Source: Monosporascus cannonballus | Lineage: Eukaryota; Ascomycota; Sordariomycetes; Xylariales | Reading direction: 5' to 3' | NCBI GenBank assembly: GCA_004154925.1 | Contig: QJNS01000065.1 | Span: 195,614-259,613 of the forward strand | Length of the DNA: 64,000 nucleotides | Part shown: in pieces, positions 13,796 to 26,800 of the stretch | Layout: every line of letters begins with the position of its first letter | Numbering within the stretch: the stretch's first letter is position 1 | Translations under genes and position numbers: made by a program | The notes under the pieces: generated by a model | What the model was told of the DNA's origin: nothing | Database searches by the model: none | Seen by the model: the letters and a program-made list of their open reading frames with translations, nothing else

Positions 13796-14207
13796 TGTAA
13801 CGAACCTATTATACATCTATCTGAAGGCATAAGCAGTATCCGAAATAGGGTCTTGATTGGCAGATAACAATAAAGCGAGAAATAATTCAATAATCTGTTC
13901 GTTAAAAAGATTTAAAGACTTTTCCCATAGTAAAAAACGGCTGCCTTTGGCTATAGGCTTAGATTAATAGTTAAAGAACGAAAATTAAATAGATATTATT
14001 TATATAACAGACTAATCCGTTATATATCCTAATTTTCAAAGTAAATATATTTATTTCTCTATTTAAGCTTTATAATATCTTTAAAACGTTTCCGTAATAT
14101 CTTTAAATAGTTTTTACAACGAATATAAAAAGCTTTTATTTAGCTGAAATTCACTAGGCAAGGCCTAGATTTTTCTTTACTGAAAAGAACTTCTTTAATT
14201 CGTAACA
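13796..14207 (-). repeat. LTR of element B (left copy)
   Basis: The segment begins TGTAACGAACC and ends TTCGTAACA, with 9 bp near-perfect inverted ends (TGTAACGAA / TTCGTAACA). It aligns along its whole length with 23453-23863. Confidence 0.85.
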
Positions 14208-14854
14208 TTATTTTTCTTTTCTTAGAATCTTTATTTCTAAAGATTAATAAGTTAGTTAATCTTCTTTTCTTATTTAATTAGTTGTTATAAGAATTTCTAT
14301 TAATACGTTACCATATTAGATCTTTTTCGTAAACGAATTAAAACTTCTACCAAAAGCTAAAAATATCTTATATCCTTTATTATTAATTTTAGATATTTGG
14401 TTATACCTTATAAACGTTACGAAAATTTCAGCTTAGAATTTAGAATATTTTTTTTAAAAAAAGGGCTATTATTATTATAAGGCGAATATTTCGCATAATG
14501 GTAATAATATTTTGTTTAAAATCGCTTTAAAATATTCGATCGAAAAAGGCTCGAATCGATCGTAAAAAGAGGCCGCTGAAAAGACTTTATTAAACTTGCA
14601 ATAACTTCAAGCCGGAGCCACTGCTAATTTAATAAGGCTTAGTCGTTAACAGGACTTTTTTACCGTCGAAAAATTAAAATAATCCGTCGTAATTTACGAT
14701 TACCAAATACATTAAAAAAGAAAGATTAAATTAAAAAAGAAACGTTGAAATTGAGAATAGGCGCGGTTTATATCTAATATCAGTTCTTTTAATTGAAACG
14801 TTGTCCGTTTAAATTTGGGCGAGGAACTTTTATTGCTTACAATCCTAGCCGTAT

Positions 14855-15038
14855 TAAAGACGGTCGGTCAGGATTTTGGCGATAAAACGTTTTAACCAAG
14901 TTTATTAAGTTCGTTAAGTAATTATATAATTCTTAAATGTTTTTTTCATATAAATAGTATTTTTATTTAAATAGATATTAAATTTTGTTTTTAAATATTC
15001 GAAAATTTAATATTTATTCAACTTCGTATTCGTGAAAG
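14855..15038 (-). pseudogene. chromodomain relic of element B
   Basis: The minus strand reads HEYEVE, a stop, ILNFRIFKNKI, a stop, then a YLFK-KYYLYE-like run, and ends FYRQNPDRPS. The chromodomain pattern in chromoviral integrases is (Y/F)EVExIL(D/N)xRxxxxxxQYLVKWxGYxxxExTWEP followed by a helix and a Fhrqnp(n/d)kPs tail, and all of these landmarks are present in order. Chromodomains direct integration to heterochromatin in this retroelement class. It is not functional, since several stops interrupt it. Confidence 0.75.
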
Positions 15039-15770
15039 TCTTTTTAAGCTTTAAGTCTTTTTTAACAAGATGTTCTGAAATATTGGTTTAAGTAAGAAAA
15101 TACAGAAAATAAAATATATTTTTATAATTTTAAATAATAACAGTTCGTAATTAGCTTTAAAAATAATTCCTTTAATTTTAAATAAGCTAAACTCTTTGAA
15201 ATTAAATTTGTCGCTAAGTCTTTTCGTTTCAATTTGAGAAATATTTAAGATTATATTTTTGTTTTTAACGTAACAAATAAACTTTATTTTCCCTTATTAA
15301 AATTAATTCTTTCATTCTTTTTCTTATTGTAGTACTAGGTTATTCGTTATTAAAAAAATCGCAATTCTTTTTAAAAACGGGCCTAAATTATCTTAATTTC
15401 TATTATAAATATTTCTGCTTTTAGACTAATCGTGGCCATTTTTGGTACTATAGTAAGTAATTGCTTTTGTTGGTAAATTTCTATATCGCAACCGTATATA
15501 GCCGTATAAAAAATATACCTATATATTCGTTAACTACTCTATTATAAGCGATTTTTACCAGTAGTAAGAGTTTTACCTAATTATTTTGCTGGTAATTAAT
15601 ATAATTTCGAAAGTATTATTCGAAAATCAAATTTAAATTTTCGGTTTAGCCGTCTGTTTAAAGGTAATAAGCTGTTAAAAACTTAAGCATTGTACTTATC
15701 CGCTTAAAAAATTAATAACAAATTTTGAAATAAAAAAACGTATTTCTGTTAAAAATAATTTTTTTAATAT

Positions 15771-15914
15771 GCTATATTTATTAAAGTAATATTTAATAAA
15801 GGTATAAACTAATTATACTGCCGTTACGTTTTTCTTAAAAAGTAAAAAATATCTATATTTGGTAAATTTATCAATTACTTATATTTTGTCGTATTTAATT
15901 TTAACAACTAAATC
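15771..15914 (-). pseudogene. integrase core relic of element B
   Basis: The minus strand gives DLVVKI-YDKI, a stop, VIDKFTKYRYF and then a TAV-LVYTFIKYYF-like run. This is the part of the DDE integrase around the second catalytic aspartate in the D-x-I-x-V-x-V-D-R-(F/L)-T-K word. Stops occur where tryptophan or glutamine codons would become TAA or TAG by RIP. Confidence 0.72.
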
Positions 15915-17164
15915 TTTAAATAAATATAAGTTAATAATAAAGTGCCAGGTTATGATATTTTATATCTGATTAATAATATTAATAGATTGTAATAACCTAT
16001 AAAGTTTATAATGTATTACTTTAACCTTATTATAAGTATTACAATTTTTAATCACTTTTTTAATTACGTAACATAATTTTGGAAAATCGTATTTCTTTTT
16101 TAACTGTTTAGTAGTTTTGAAAATTTGTTAATATTCGTAAAATAAATTTTTATAAAATTCCTTTACGAATTATTTCTATTAAATTTTTGAAACATAAATT
16201 TTATCATAGTACAATGACTAATTCTTAGATTATTTATTTAGCTGCTGGACTTCTTTAAATTCTTCCGTATCGTAAGGATTCCGAAACCGTATCAAAAGTT
16301 CAAATATTAAATTTTTATCACTTTATATAATTATACAGCACTATCTTTATTATACTGTAATATTTAAATAATTCTTTTCAGAACTTTGGAATCGTAATCT
16401 CTTTTACGATTAAAAGTATCCATTTAAATATTTTCTTTTTTTAATATAATATATTTTAAATTTTAACCTTAATAAGAATATTATTTAAATCTTATATTAT
16501 TTAGTCAATTCTTGAGTTTTGATAAGTCGCGTAAAATTTGAATAATTAAAATAAATTGTAAAACGTTTTTTAGCTCTGTTAAAAAATTTCAATTTTAAAA
16601 AACATTAATAATTACTAGAAGTTTTTTATCGTAAGTCGGATATTTAGATTTTGTCTCTCGAAATGCTTTTAAATAATACGCTATTAAATATTATTTTCTA
16701 TTATCTTTTTGTTATACTAGAATTTTTCCCTAGGCGTATTTTAAAATATCTGTTTTTAACCCATTTTTCATAAGCGTTAAATAATTTTATTACTGGCCTT
16801 TTAGAAGTTTTGTTCTTAAGTATTTAAAAAAAACTTCTTTAACTTCTCTTAAAAGTTTTAAAGTTTTTTCGGATATATCTTTTAATGATAAATTTCGTCA
16901 ATAATTTAATTATATTTTTATATTCCTAAATCAGATTACGTATATAACTCGTATATCTTAAAATTTGTCGTATATTTATAACGTTTACCTTATCTAGGAT
17001 AAGCTAATTTCCAACTTCTTTTAATTTGAAATTTTAAATCTGGATATATCTAGAAATAAAAGTAAATTTTAGAAAATCTAATTTCTAGATATACTATACG
17101 CTTTTAACTGGGTTAATTCGGATATTTGCCTTATCCGAAACCTTAAATATTTATATAATATATT

Positions 17165-17336
17165 TCTTATATTCTTCCAAAGTTTCAAAGTAAATCAGGT
17201 TATCGTTAAGGTATACAAACACAAGTTTTGCTAGGGATTATCTAAAAATAATTATGACCAAGCTTTGAAAATTAACGAGAGCATTAATAAATCCTATCAG
17301 CATTATTCGATATCCGTAAAATCCGTATATTGTGCT
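17165..17336 (-). pseudogene. reverse transcriptase relic of element B
   Basis: The minus strand reads a GFINALVNFQSLVIIIF-like run followed by FVYLNDNLIYFETLEEY. The Ty3/Gypsy pattern is PFGLxNAPATFQxxMNxIF, then FVxVYLDDILIFSxTxEEH. The YxDD catalytic word reads YLND, which one G-to-A change explains. Confidence 0.78.
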
Positions 17337-17835
17337 AAATATCGTTTTTTACTTTTCTCTATTAGCTATTTTAATACGGTAATATCTGTTACGAAAGTTA
17401 AATATTATAAATTATTTGTCTATATTAACGTTCTTTTTTAAAATGCTTATAAGTGTTAGGGTGTATTTATTTTTAATTATAATATAATTTAATTACTTTT
17501 TAATATAGATATTCTCTGTTTTTGTCGATTTTTACTGATTATTTTCAGATTTTGGAACTATAATATCGGGATATGCAGTAGAAAAATTAAATAATTAAAT
17601 ATATTTTTTGAAATCTAATTATATGCTCTTTTCTAAAGCCTTAAATTTCTTGAAGTTTATTTAATAAATATTTAGAATTTAAAATAACTCTTTTTCTTAA
17701 TAAATATCCGATAATTGTATTAATCGTAAAATAATAACTTATAATTTTCTCTATTTTTAAATAACTTTTTAAATTCTTGGTGTTTTAAAAATACTGTAAA
17801 AATTTAATCCGGAATGCTAATTTCCTTAATAATAT

Positions 17836-18042
17836 TATGAGATAATAGACAGCTGTGAACTTAGGTAAGGTGATCTCCGACTAGTCGCAAAATGTATTCT
17901 AAAAAGTAAATGTATTAGGTTATTTCCATCTAGTGTTTCTTATTAGCTGCTAGATAGTGGATTTATATTAGTAAGTGAGTCAGTAGCTGATCGATAGTTG
18001 GTCGATTATTAGCCTTTTTCTTATAAGGGCTATATTTTTATC
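17836..18042 (-). repeat. single LTR of the nested element-A copy
   Basis: It is the inverted counterpart of 29319-29524 and 36380-36585. Landmarks are acagctgt near 17850, ggtgatctccgacta near 17869 and the reversed tataagggc near 18022. A pyrimidine run (tttcccttttttaaa, 18047-18061) is the polypurine tract on the minus strand. Confidence 0.75.
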
Positions 18043-18760
18043 ATTATTTCCCTTTTTTAAATTATTAATCCTTAATAACATTATGATTAATTTAATATAA
18101 CTTATTTGGTAAATCTGGTTATATATATTTGCCGATAATTCTCTAATATAAATATGTAAGTTATATTATATTATAAATAAATGCCGTAATAATTAATATG
18201 TACTATATTACGTAATTAATTATGTTTTGCTTAGTGTTTTATTATAATTCGTTTTTTAACCATATTTTGTTTATTTTTTTTCTTTTCGCGTTTATATTTT
18301 TATTTTTTTACGTACGCGTTTCGTTCGGTTTCTCGTTTTTCTTTACTCTTATTCCGCTTTCTTGATCTGTTTTACGTATAATTTCCTTTTTTTCTTCGTT
18401 CGCCATATTCCTTTTGCAAGAAACTTCAAGAAATGGTATTTTGAGATTAATAATAACTGGGATTTTTTTAACGTTATCCTTTTAACTCCGACGATAAAAT
18501 AAATATTAGTTGTATTACGGGCGGCAATAAACCGTATTAAATTTACGTAATATAACGTTATTTCGATTATTATACGGTTTACGTTTAAGTTCTATGCGCT
18601 TTAAATTATGTCGTAATTAATTATTATTATAAAAGGTTTCAAGTAATAAATAATTATTTTAAATATTATTAATATCACCGCTTAAATTTCGTTCAGATTC
18701 GGATCGTTTTTAAAGGTACCGCCTAAATAACTTTTTCAATTTGGTACCGATATTTAAGAA

Positions 18761-18982
18761 TTAATCGACGAGCTGAAAAAGGTTCGTATTGTAAGTATCT
18801 AATATAAACGTTCCGACGTAATTGCGATCGGTCGTCGATTTGACGTCCTTTACGAAACCGAATTCGCCTTTAATATGGTTATTATTAAAAAATATCGTTT
18901 TATTAATATATCGGGAATCGATTTTCCATTTTTCGTTATAATTATAAAAGTCCAGTTTTAACTTCGCTTTATAAGTTTGCAA
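18761..18982 (-). pseudogene. C-terminal polyprotein relic, nested copy of element A
   Basis: This 73-codon open stretch on the minus strand is homologous to the 84-codon plus-strand stretch at 35490-35744. Shared residues include a KxxxRYIxKxIFxNNNxIKxEFGFxK word and a GxFxLxxYNxNxFxxVD word. The position downstream of integrase and upstream of the 3' LTR is the same in both copies. I do not recognise the domain; it is the C-terminal end of the element's pol polyprotein or a small extra protein. Confidence 0.5.
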
Positions 18983-20529
18983 ATTTAGGTCCTTTTTGTA
19001 TATATTACGATCTTTCTTTTATTATTCCGCGATTAATTTCCAATTAGGCGTAATTTTAGTATACCTTTATAAGTAAGGCGATTTTTAAAGGCCGTTATGC
19101 CATTACGTGCTTTGGTTATAAGTATTTTCCGCCCGTTTTCCGACGTTTTGACAAAATTCTAATACTTATTAATAATTATAATTAAAAAATAGTTTTGTCC
19201 AATAAAGTTATTATCAAACTTAAATACGTTAAACGTTTTAAAAACAGCGCTTTATTTCCAACTAGTAATAAATTATATTCCGATTATTTAGGGTTTGTGT
19301 TTCTTACGTAAAAAAAATGTTTTTAAGTTTTTTTTCGAATTTTATGTCTAAGAAATTTAATAAGTATATCTGCCTTTTATCGTCGTATATTTTTCGATTA
19401 CTTTCCGATATTTCCGTATTAACTTTCTTAATATGTCTATTAAAGGCTAATTAATGTAAGATTTTATAATTAAATACGAAATCGTATTTTCGAAATAAAA
19501 GCTCGATTTCTTTTTACGTTATTTCTCGGTTTCCGACCGGTATACAATAAAGTAATTATTCGCCAATATTTTAAACGTAAATATATAATTAAATAATATT
19601 TTAATATTAATATTAATATTAATATTTTGCTTGGAATTATTTTTTATAATTTATATTTATTAGGCGACCAGTTTCCGATCGGGTTATTATTACCTAACGG
19701 TTTTTAGGTCGTCTTATTTTCTATATATATATCTAGTTTTTTTATAATGCTATAATATTTTAGTTAAGTATTCGAAATGCGTTCGGAGTTTTTACGTATT
19801 ATATTTGGCGGGCCAGCCTTTTTATATAATTAAGTATTTGTTTTATCCTTGGTTATTTTGATAACGAATAATATATTTTATTCCTTATTTTTCTTGTTTT
19901 TTTTTTAAATTTAATAAGGTTATTTAAACGTTACTTAATTTTCGATTATGTTGCGGTTTAAATAAATATATTAGGAATATATTATATATCCATTGATATT
20001 TAATAAGAAAATTATTTTATACGCTTAAGAACATATTTATTTGTTAATAACAATCCGGATATAAATAAATATCAACTTTTTATTTTAAATTTCAAAAGTT
20101 TGGTTAATAAATTTACTTATTACTTTAATTCAAATTCTATAGACGTATAGCATTAATCATAATACTTTTTCTAGGCTGTCGTTATTCTTTTAAGACGTTC
20201 TTTGATTTTATATATTTATTCTTTAAGCCTTTATAAGAAATATTTTATTATCCTTAAATAATATTTATCTAAGGTTTCGAACGAAAAACGGCCGATAAAT
20301 ATATTTCGCATATTATTATATACGCACTTCATATTTTATATCAATTATATCTAATTATTTTACTATTTATTAACATAATTATGGAAGGAATATTTTAAAA
20401 TTTAATAAATACGTTTCGTTTATTTATCGGTTTGCGAATAGTAAATAGTCGATATTTGCCGCTTTATGTTTTTAGTTTTTTATAAAATTTCGCCCAAAAT
20501 TAATTCGTTAATAACTTATTTTTATCGTT

Positions 20530-20694
20530 AATAATCCCGGCTAGCGTATCGAATTTGCATTTAGCTTCATCGTAAAATAATCGAGTTAATTCGGTTACGG
20601 TTAGAGTTTTAACCGTAAGGATAAATAATTTTAATTTCGCAAAACGGTTAACGATTACTAGGATTACGTCGTACTATAGCCCGTTTAAACCTAG
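20530..20694 (-). pseudogene. integrase relic, nested copy of element A
   Basis: The minus strand reads YDVILVIVNRFAKLKLFI followed by a KTLTVTELTRLFYDE-like run. This matches the DDE integrase segment D-x-I-L-V-I-V-D-R-(F/L)-T-K ... A-xx-LAxLFxDE. The second catalytic aspartate reads as asparagine, the expected outcome of a G-to-A change. Confidence 0.78.
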
Positions 20695-22014
20695 GCTTTT
20701 TAGAAGTCTTATAATAAAATTTAACGAAATTTCTTAGAAAGGTTACTTAAGTAACGGCAGGGGCTGTAACTATCTATATAGTTTTTGGCGTAGCTTTATT
20801 ATGCCCTAATAACTCGGATATTATTTGCCATATTTTTCTAGTAAAACTTTTTGGTTATTAGTTTTAGCGTACGGACATATTTTATATGTCCTGTCTTTGG
20901 ATTAGTATAGAACTGGTTAATTAATTGTTTCTATAAAACGTCTTTTAACGGGATTACGAATTTATCCTAATAATGTAAACCCTTATTTAAGTTCAGAAAA
21001 TATTTTTTTATTTCGGCTTAGCGTGTAGTTATTCGTATTAGCTTTATAATATTTAAATCTTTAATTTATAGCTTTCGAACTTAAGCGTAAAACTGTTAAG
21101 AAATCTTTGATTATTATGCCGTTTCGTCTTTGGATAATTTCTTTATTAAAGAACGTAAAACGTATTAATTATCAATAGTAATTTTAGTACTAATTTCGTC
21201 CTTTTTAAATTTTTCGAAATCCGATAGTAATATCGTTGCAATTTTCGATTATCATTATTTAATCATTAATTATATCACTATTGCGATTTGCGTTTATATT
21301 ATTATTCGTACACGATAGGTTCGATAAGTATATGAGATTTTGGTTTTTTTTTGAAAGTTTTCCATAATTGTATAACGAAAGTTTTTCGCTTTTTTTACGC
21401 GGATAATAGTTATTTAAATTTCGAATATCTAAAATCTGTGTAGAAATTTTGGAATAAACGAATTTTGCGTTATTTTTATAAAGTCTTTTACCTTTTTATA
21501 ATATTCTAAGTTGCGTTATATATTTACGATTATTTTCCTTACCTTTTTCGGTATATTATTCGTAAATCCGTATTTTTTAAATAACGTAACAATTATATTT
21601 TTATATACGATTTCCCTTAATATATAATCCGGGCATTTAAATAGCTTATTTGCCGGATTAACGGCACTCGATTAATATTAAATCTTAAAATTAAATTACG
21701 TAAAACGGTAAACTTATCGGGTTAATCTCCTCTTAAGATTACGTATCGATACCTTTATTATATTCTTTAACGCCATGTAATAAGTAAATATTAAGAAATT
21801 CTTTTCCGTATTTTTAAGGTATTACTGTTAATATTCCAGGTTTTTTATAATCGCTAATAGTTTTTGTTATCTTATAGCTTATTACCTTTCGGTTAGATTT
21901 AGTCTTTGCGATTAATATGCCAATAGGTGCTAATATTTTTCGTATTTCTATAAGAATATTTCTGCTATAGCTTTTATTGAAACGTTTATTTTTAACCTTA
22001 GTATTTTTGGCGTT

Positions 22015-22625
22015 ATTCTAATACTGGAAAATGGTCGCCGACTGAAAGGTATTTTTTAGGTTTTGGAACGCCTATTTAATTTTTTCGAGTTATCGGAATT
22101 CTGTTATTTTACTTTTGCCTTGCGCTCCTTTTGAAAACCTATTAATCTGTTCGATAATACGTAAATAATAAGCGATAAATTTTCTATATAAGTTCGCGAA
22201 TTTTAAAAATATTTAAATATTATAAATTAATTTTGATTTTGGACATATTTCGATAATATCGACCCGTCGACAGCCCATTTTTAAGCTGTCGGTATTAATT
22301 ATAAATCTTATAAATTTTAATTTTTTTGAAAAATTCGTATTTAAACGTTTTAGAAAATAATTAATACTGTAATAACCGTTCGTAAATTAGCTGGAGATAT
22401 TTTGCATATATTTTTTTGTTAAACGGTTAAATTAAATCATATAATTAAATACTAACTTAATTTAACGAAAAAAAATAAAACTGCTTAATTAGATAATATT
22501 TTTGATTTAAATTGTTAAACAAAATTCGTAATTTTCCTTTCGAAATATTCGTATTTACTAAAAATATAATTAATTGTATCGGAAATGTGTCTGGATATTT
22601 TTGTATATAATCCTTTATAATACAC
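22015..22625 (-). pseudogene. reverse transcriptase / RNase H relic, nested copy of element A
   Basis: The minus strand gives a SKYEYFERKIT-like run (the KYGYFEYxVMPFGL region), a VFNYMI-like remnant where YxDD should be, then DIIEICPK, FLKFANLYRKFI, and AFQNLKNTFQSATIFQY. The last three are the Gypsy thumb/RNase H landmarks usually read as (V)xAIxxWPxPK, FLGFANFYRRFI and AFxxLKxxFTxAPxLxxF. Stops are frequent. Confidence 0.75.
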
Positions 22626-23452
22626 TTAAATTACAGAAAAGCCGTTTCGGTAAATAACTAAAAAAAAAAATAGTGATTATTTTTTAATAATCTTTCCTTA
22701 AAAGGTTTTAATAAAACCTAAGCCAAAGTCGAGTTTGGACCAAAAATCCGTTTACGTTTATAAATTTATTATAAAATTTGGAAAAGATTAGCTTATAATC
22801 TTTAACGTCTAGCATTCCGTAATAACTGGGAAGTAAAATAATTTCTTTCTATATCTGGTTTGTACCGAATAATAATAAAGTCAAAATTCTGTATTGCGCT
22901 AATTTCGTTCTAAACCAAAGAAATTAATAATTATTTCCTCAACTTCGTCCTTTAATTAAGCTAGACCGAAGAAAAACTAGCTTTTTTCCTTTAACGAGCC
23001 GAACATTTTCCTTTTCTAAGCTCTAAACCTTCTAGTTTAAAAAATACAATTTTTCTTCTGTAATAAATTCTCTTTCTTTTTCGTTTAAGGTCCCGGCCCT
23101 ATACTTTTTTTTACCTCCTCTTTAACTACTTCCTCCCCTATCTCCTTTTTCTAGACTTTAATAATATCCTTAAAAGCCGGAATAAATTATTATTAGGATT
23201 ACGAAAATAATAAGCCTGTCTAGGATCGAATAATACGAGGTGCTATATTATTCATCAATTTAAAACTTTTTCGATAATATATAAATCGTTTAATTTAATT
23301 ATTAATCTTTTATTAGTTAATAATAGATATCGGATTTATTATTTATTTTTAAACGTCGTCCTATATTATTTTTTTCTACTAAGTTCAGAAAAGCTTATAC
23401 CCTAACTAGGGAATAAATTATTCATCGGCGAATATTCAAAGAACTATTAAAA

Positions 23453-23863
23453 TATAACGAACCTATAATACATCTACTTAGAGATATATGCAATATCCGA
23501 AATGGGATTTTGATTTACAGATAATAATGAGCCGAAAATAATTTAATTATTTATTTGCTAAAAAAATTGAAAAACTATATTTATAATAAAAAGCGGCTAG
23601 CTCTGGTTATAAGCTTAAATTAATAACTAAAAAGCGAAAACTGAGTAAGTACTATTCATATAAAAGACTAATCCGTTATATATCTTAATTTCTAAAGTAG
23701 GCATATTTATTTCTCTATTTGACTTTTATAATATCTCTAAAACGCCGTCGAAATATCTCTAGATAGTCTTTATAACGGACATAGAGACCCTTTATTTAAC
23801 CGAAATTCACCCAGCGGGGCCTAAGTTCTTCTCTACTTAGAAGAGCTCTTTTAATTCGTAATA
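23453..23863 (-). repeat. LTR of element B (right copy)
   Basis: The copy begins TATAACGAACC and ends TTCGTAATA; the terminal changes are G-to-A and C-to-T. It keeps somewhat more GC than the left copy in its 3' part (for example acccagcggggcc). Confidence 0.85.
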
Positions 23864-26800
23864 TTAAGTAAATGAACATTTATCTTATTTAATTAATAAG
23901 AGTTTAAGATATTCTACTTAATTTAAAAATTGTAAAATATAGATATATAATTTATACGATTTAGATATAAAAATTCCAGCTTTTCATCATATCGACTATT
24001 TTGAATTTATAACTTTGAAAATATTTATTAATATCTAATAACGATTTATATTTATTTATAATTATTGGAATAAGATAATATTAATGGTATTGCAATTATT
24101 CAAAAACAGGCCTATATTTATCTGTTAATATGTAGAAATATTTAAGATCTTATTTAACGCATTAAAAAACCCGATCAAAGTTATACTTTCATATAAAAAG
24201 CTTTATAAATATTACGCTTCAAAATTAATTTAAAAACTTTGTTAATAAAGTTAAAAAATAAAAACGAAAGGTAATTTAGCTAAAATTTATAAAATTATTA
24301 TTACTTATTATATAATAAATCCTATACGTAACTAATAAAGCTAAAATGTAGTTTTTAACAACTTCTAATAACCTTAATATCTAATTAATAATATGGCAAA
24401 TTTTAATATGCATTTTTTGTTTTACTATTTGTTACATGATAATTCGACATTAAGAAAAGGTAAATCTATAAATAATGTGTTTCTTTCTAAATATAAATAC
24501 GCTAAAAATCTTACTATTTGGATCGTATTTAATTTTTTATAATAAAATTAAAATAAAATATTAATATTTTTCGTTTTATATTTAAAACGAAGTTCAATAT
24601 ATTTATCGGAAAAAAATATATAAGTTTATAACTCGTAAGCGTTGCTTATATAATATTAAAACTTAAGAAAGTAATTTTAATTATAATGTCAATAAGTTAA
24701 GGTTGAACAAATTGGCAATTTATTTCGGTTATAGGAATTCGAAATCTAGGTGATTTTTTGATAAGACTTTAACGTTTTTCTTGTTAAAACTTTTAAAGGT
24801 ACAATATATTACTTTAAGTTTCTTAAGAACTTTGTTTAATTATCGCTAACACTTTCTATATTCTCTAATAATAAATTTCATTTTTTCTGAATTATTAAAT
24901 TGCGATTTGTCGTTATTTAATTATAATTAATTGGTATGTATAAACTTAAAGCAAATCTCGATATATTAAAAGCTTTAACTTTATAAATCTTTTAAAAAAT
25001 AACTGCATATAATATTTAAATACTATTTACTAATTAATTAAATCATTTAATATATAGAATTAATTATTAAACGTGTCTTCAATTTTATAAATTAATTAAT
25101 TTAGTAATTAATAACGACAAATACCAATACTTATTCTTTAAGAATTTTGTAAACCTTTTCTTTATAAAATATTAACGTATTAATAAGCCGTTATATAGCG
25201 CTATATTCTATTTTTTTATAGAAACTTATAAAGAAAATTCTAAAATTCTATTTTATAACCTTCAAATAAATTCGGACGTTTTTCCTTTTTTTAGATAGTA
25301 TTTAAAATAAAGGTCGGTTTAGTTATAACTATCTTTGATTTGAAAACCCCGAATATTAATAATTAATATACATTTTATACATATAACGATATTTAACAGG
25401 TTTTTAAAACCAAGTATATATTAAAATATAAGTAAAATTAACTGCTTTTGAACGCATTTTAAATAATTTAAAAACGGTTTAATTAATCGAATAAATCTCC
25501 AATTTTTAAAAAGTAATTTCATATATTACATAGCTTTTAAATATATATACGTTTTAAAATTTAAAGAATATTATTAAGTTATAATTGGTTATTAAAAGTA
25601 CGGTATAGATATGATTAATCGGAAAAAAGCGGGTTTTTTAAATAAGTGATATTTGCTGTTATTTAATTATATATATAGGTTTTAAACGAATGTTTAACGC
25701 TATTCGTATTTTAAATAATTTTAAGAATATTTTGTTATATAAATCAAGGAATTTTGAGATTTTTAAGTTATTTTAAAAGTAAAAAATATAAAACATTAGA
25801 TAAATTAAGGTTGAAATTTAATAATATTAAAAAGAATAATACGAATTTTTACAAACAAGATTAATCGTATAAAAGAAAATTTAAATATTTAATAATTTCT
25901 TTATTCAAAATTTACCAATCGATAAAAGGATTTTGAGTTCAATTAAAACCGAATTAATCGACAGGGGTAATGAATTTTCATTATATATAATGTATAATTT
26001 CGGAAATATTATATTTCTTTTTTATTATTTAAGCGTTTAATTCAATTGTTCTGGTATTACGACATATATATTTGATAGAAATAGAATGTAAATATAATAT
26101 CTTTAATGAAAAAGAGTTATACGTTTATTATTACTAATATAAAAAAGCATTATAAATTAAACGATTACTTTATACTAGTATTATAATAACAGTAAAAAAG
26201 ACAAAAATTCGATATAATCGTAAGATAAAATTATCTTTGATTTAAGTTGCCTTTTTCCGTATACGGCGTTTTTTAGCTGTTAAATTCGAATAATAAAACT
26301 TTGTTTTATCGACTATATATTAGAAAGCCGCCGAAACGAACTCTTAATTCATTAATATCGTTTATAATAATTTGTCGATATATTTTTTAAATGTATAATC
26401 GCGAAAACTTTAGAAATAAAAATAATAATTTAAATTCTTTTTATTTAGCGGCAAGACCTAAATGCTTTTTAAAATATTACTGTTAAAATAAATTAATTTT
26501 ATTACGCGCCAAAATTAAAAATGTTTAGTCATATCTATATAATAGTTAAACGTTAATTCCGAATTTAATCTCGTTATTTATTATAAAAAAATTGACTATC
26601 TAGTTTTATAGTTTTTCTTTTTCGGCCGTTATTCGTCCGATTATGATAAAAACGAAAAAAACACTCCGTATTTCGAAGTACCATTCGTTAAAAAAACAAA
26701 TTTAACTAGATATAAACATAAATTATATAAGTTAAATATAAACGACGCGATTTCGCTATACGAACGAATTTATCATAAACAAATTCGTATCAAGTAGTAA

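Larger units (their letters stand above)
17836..22700 (-). mobile_element. truncated copy of element A nested in B
   Basis: The segment aligns in inverted orientation with 31,7xx-36,585 of element A. The distance from LTR to the reverse transcriptase/RNase H junction is nearly identical in the two copies (about 4.24 kb). It contains, right to left on the minus strand, reverse transcriptase and RNase H (22.6-22.0 kb), integrase (20.69-20.53 kb), a C-terminal reading frame (18.98-18.76 kb) and one LTR (17836-18042). The 5' LTR and gag are missing; the right end is uncertain, at or beyond about 22,625. Confidence 0.72.
13796..23863 (-). mobile_element. chromovirus-type Ty3/Gypsy relic B, with nested insertion
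   Basis: Direct LTRs of 412 and 411 bp (13796-14207 and 23453-23863) bound the element. Immediately inside the left LTR is a pyrimidine run (ttatttttcttttctta), which is a polypurine tract on the minus strand, so the element reads right to left. Minus-strand relics occur in the order reverse transcriptase (17.2 kb), integrase (15.8 kb), chromodomain (14.9 kb), the chromovirus order. The flanks are ttaat (13791-13795) and ttaag (23864-23868), which may be a diverged 5 bp target duplication. A truncated copy of element A is inserted from 17836. Gag and protease of B are not visible, so the right part has probably been deleted. Confidence 0.8.

Noticed and set aside
13791..23868. perfect target-site duplication for element B
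   Set aside because: The flanks ttaat and ttaag differ at one base by a transversion, so it is only a possible diverged duplication.
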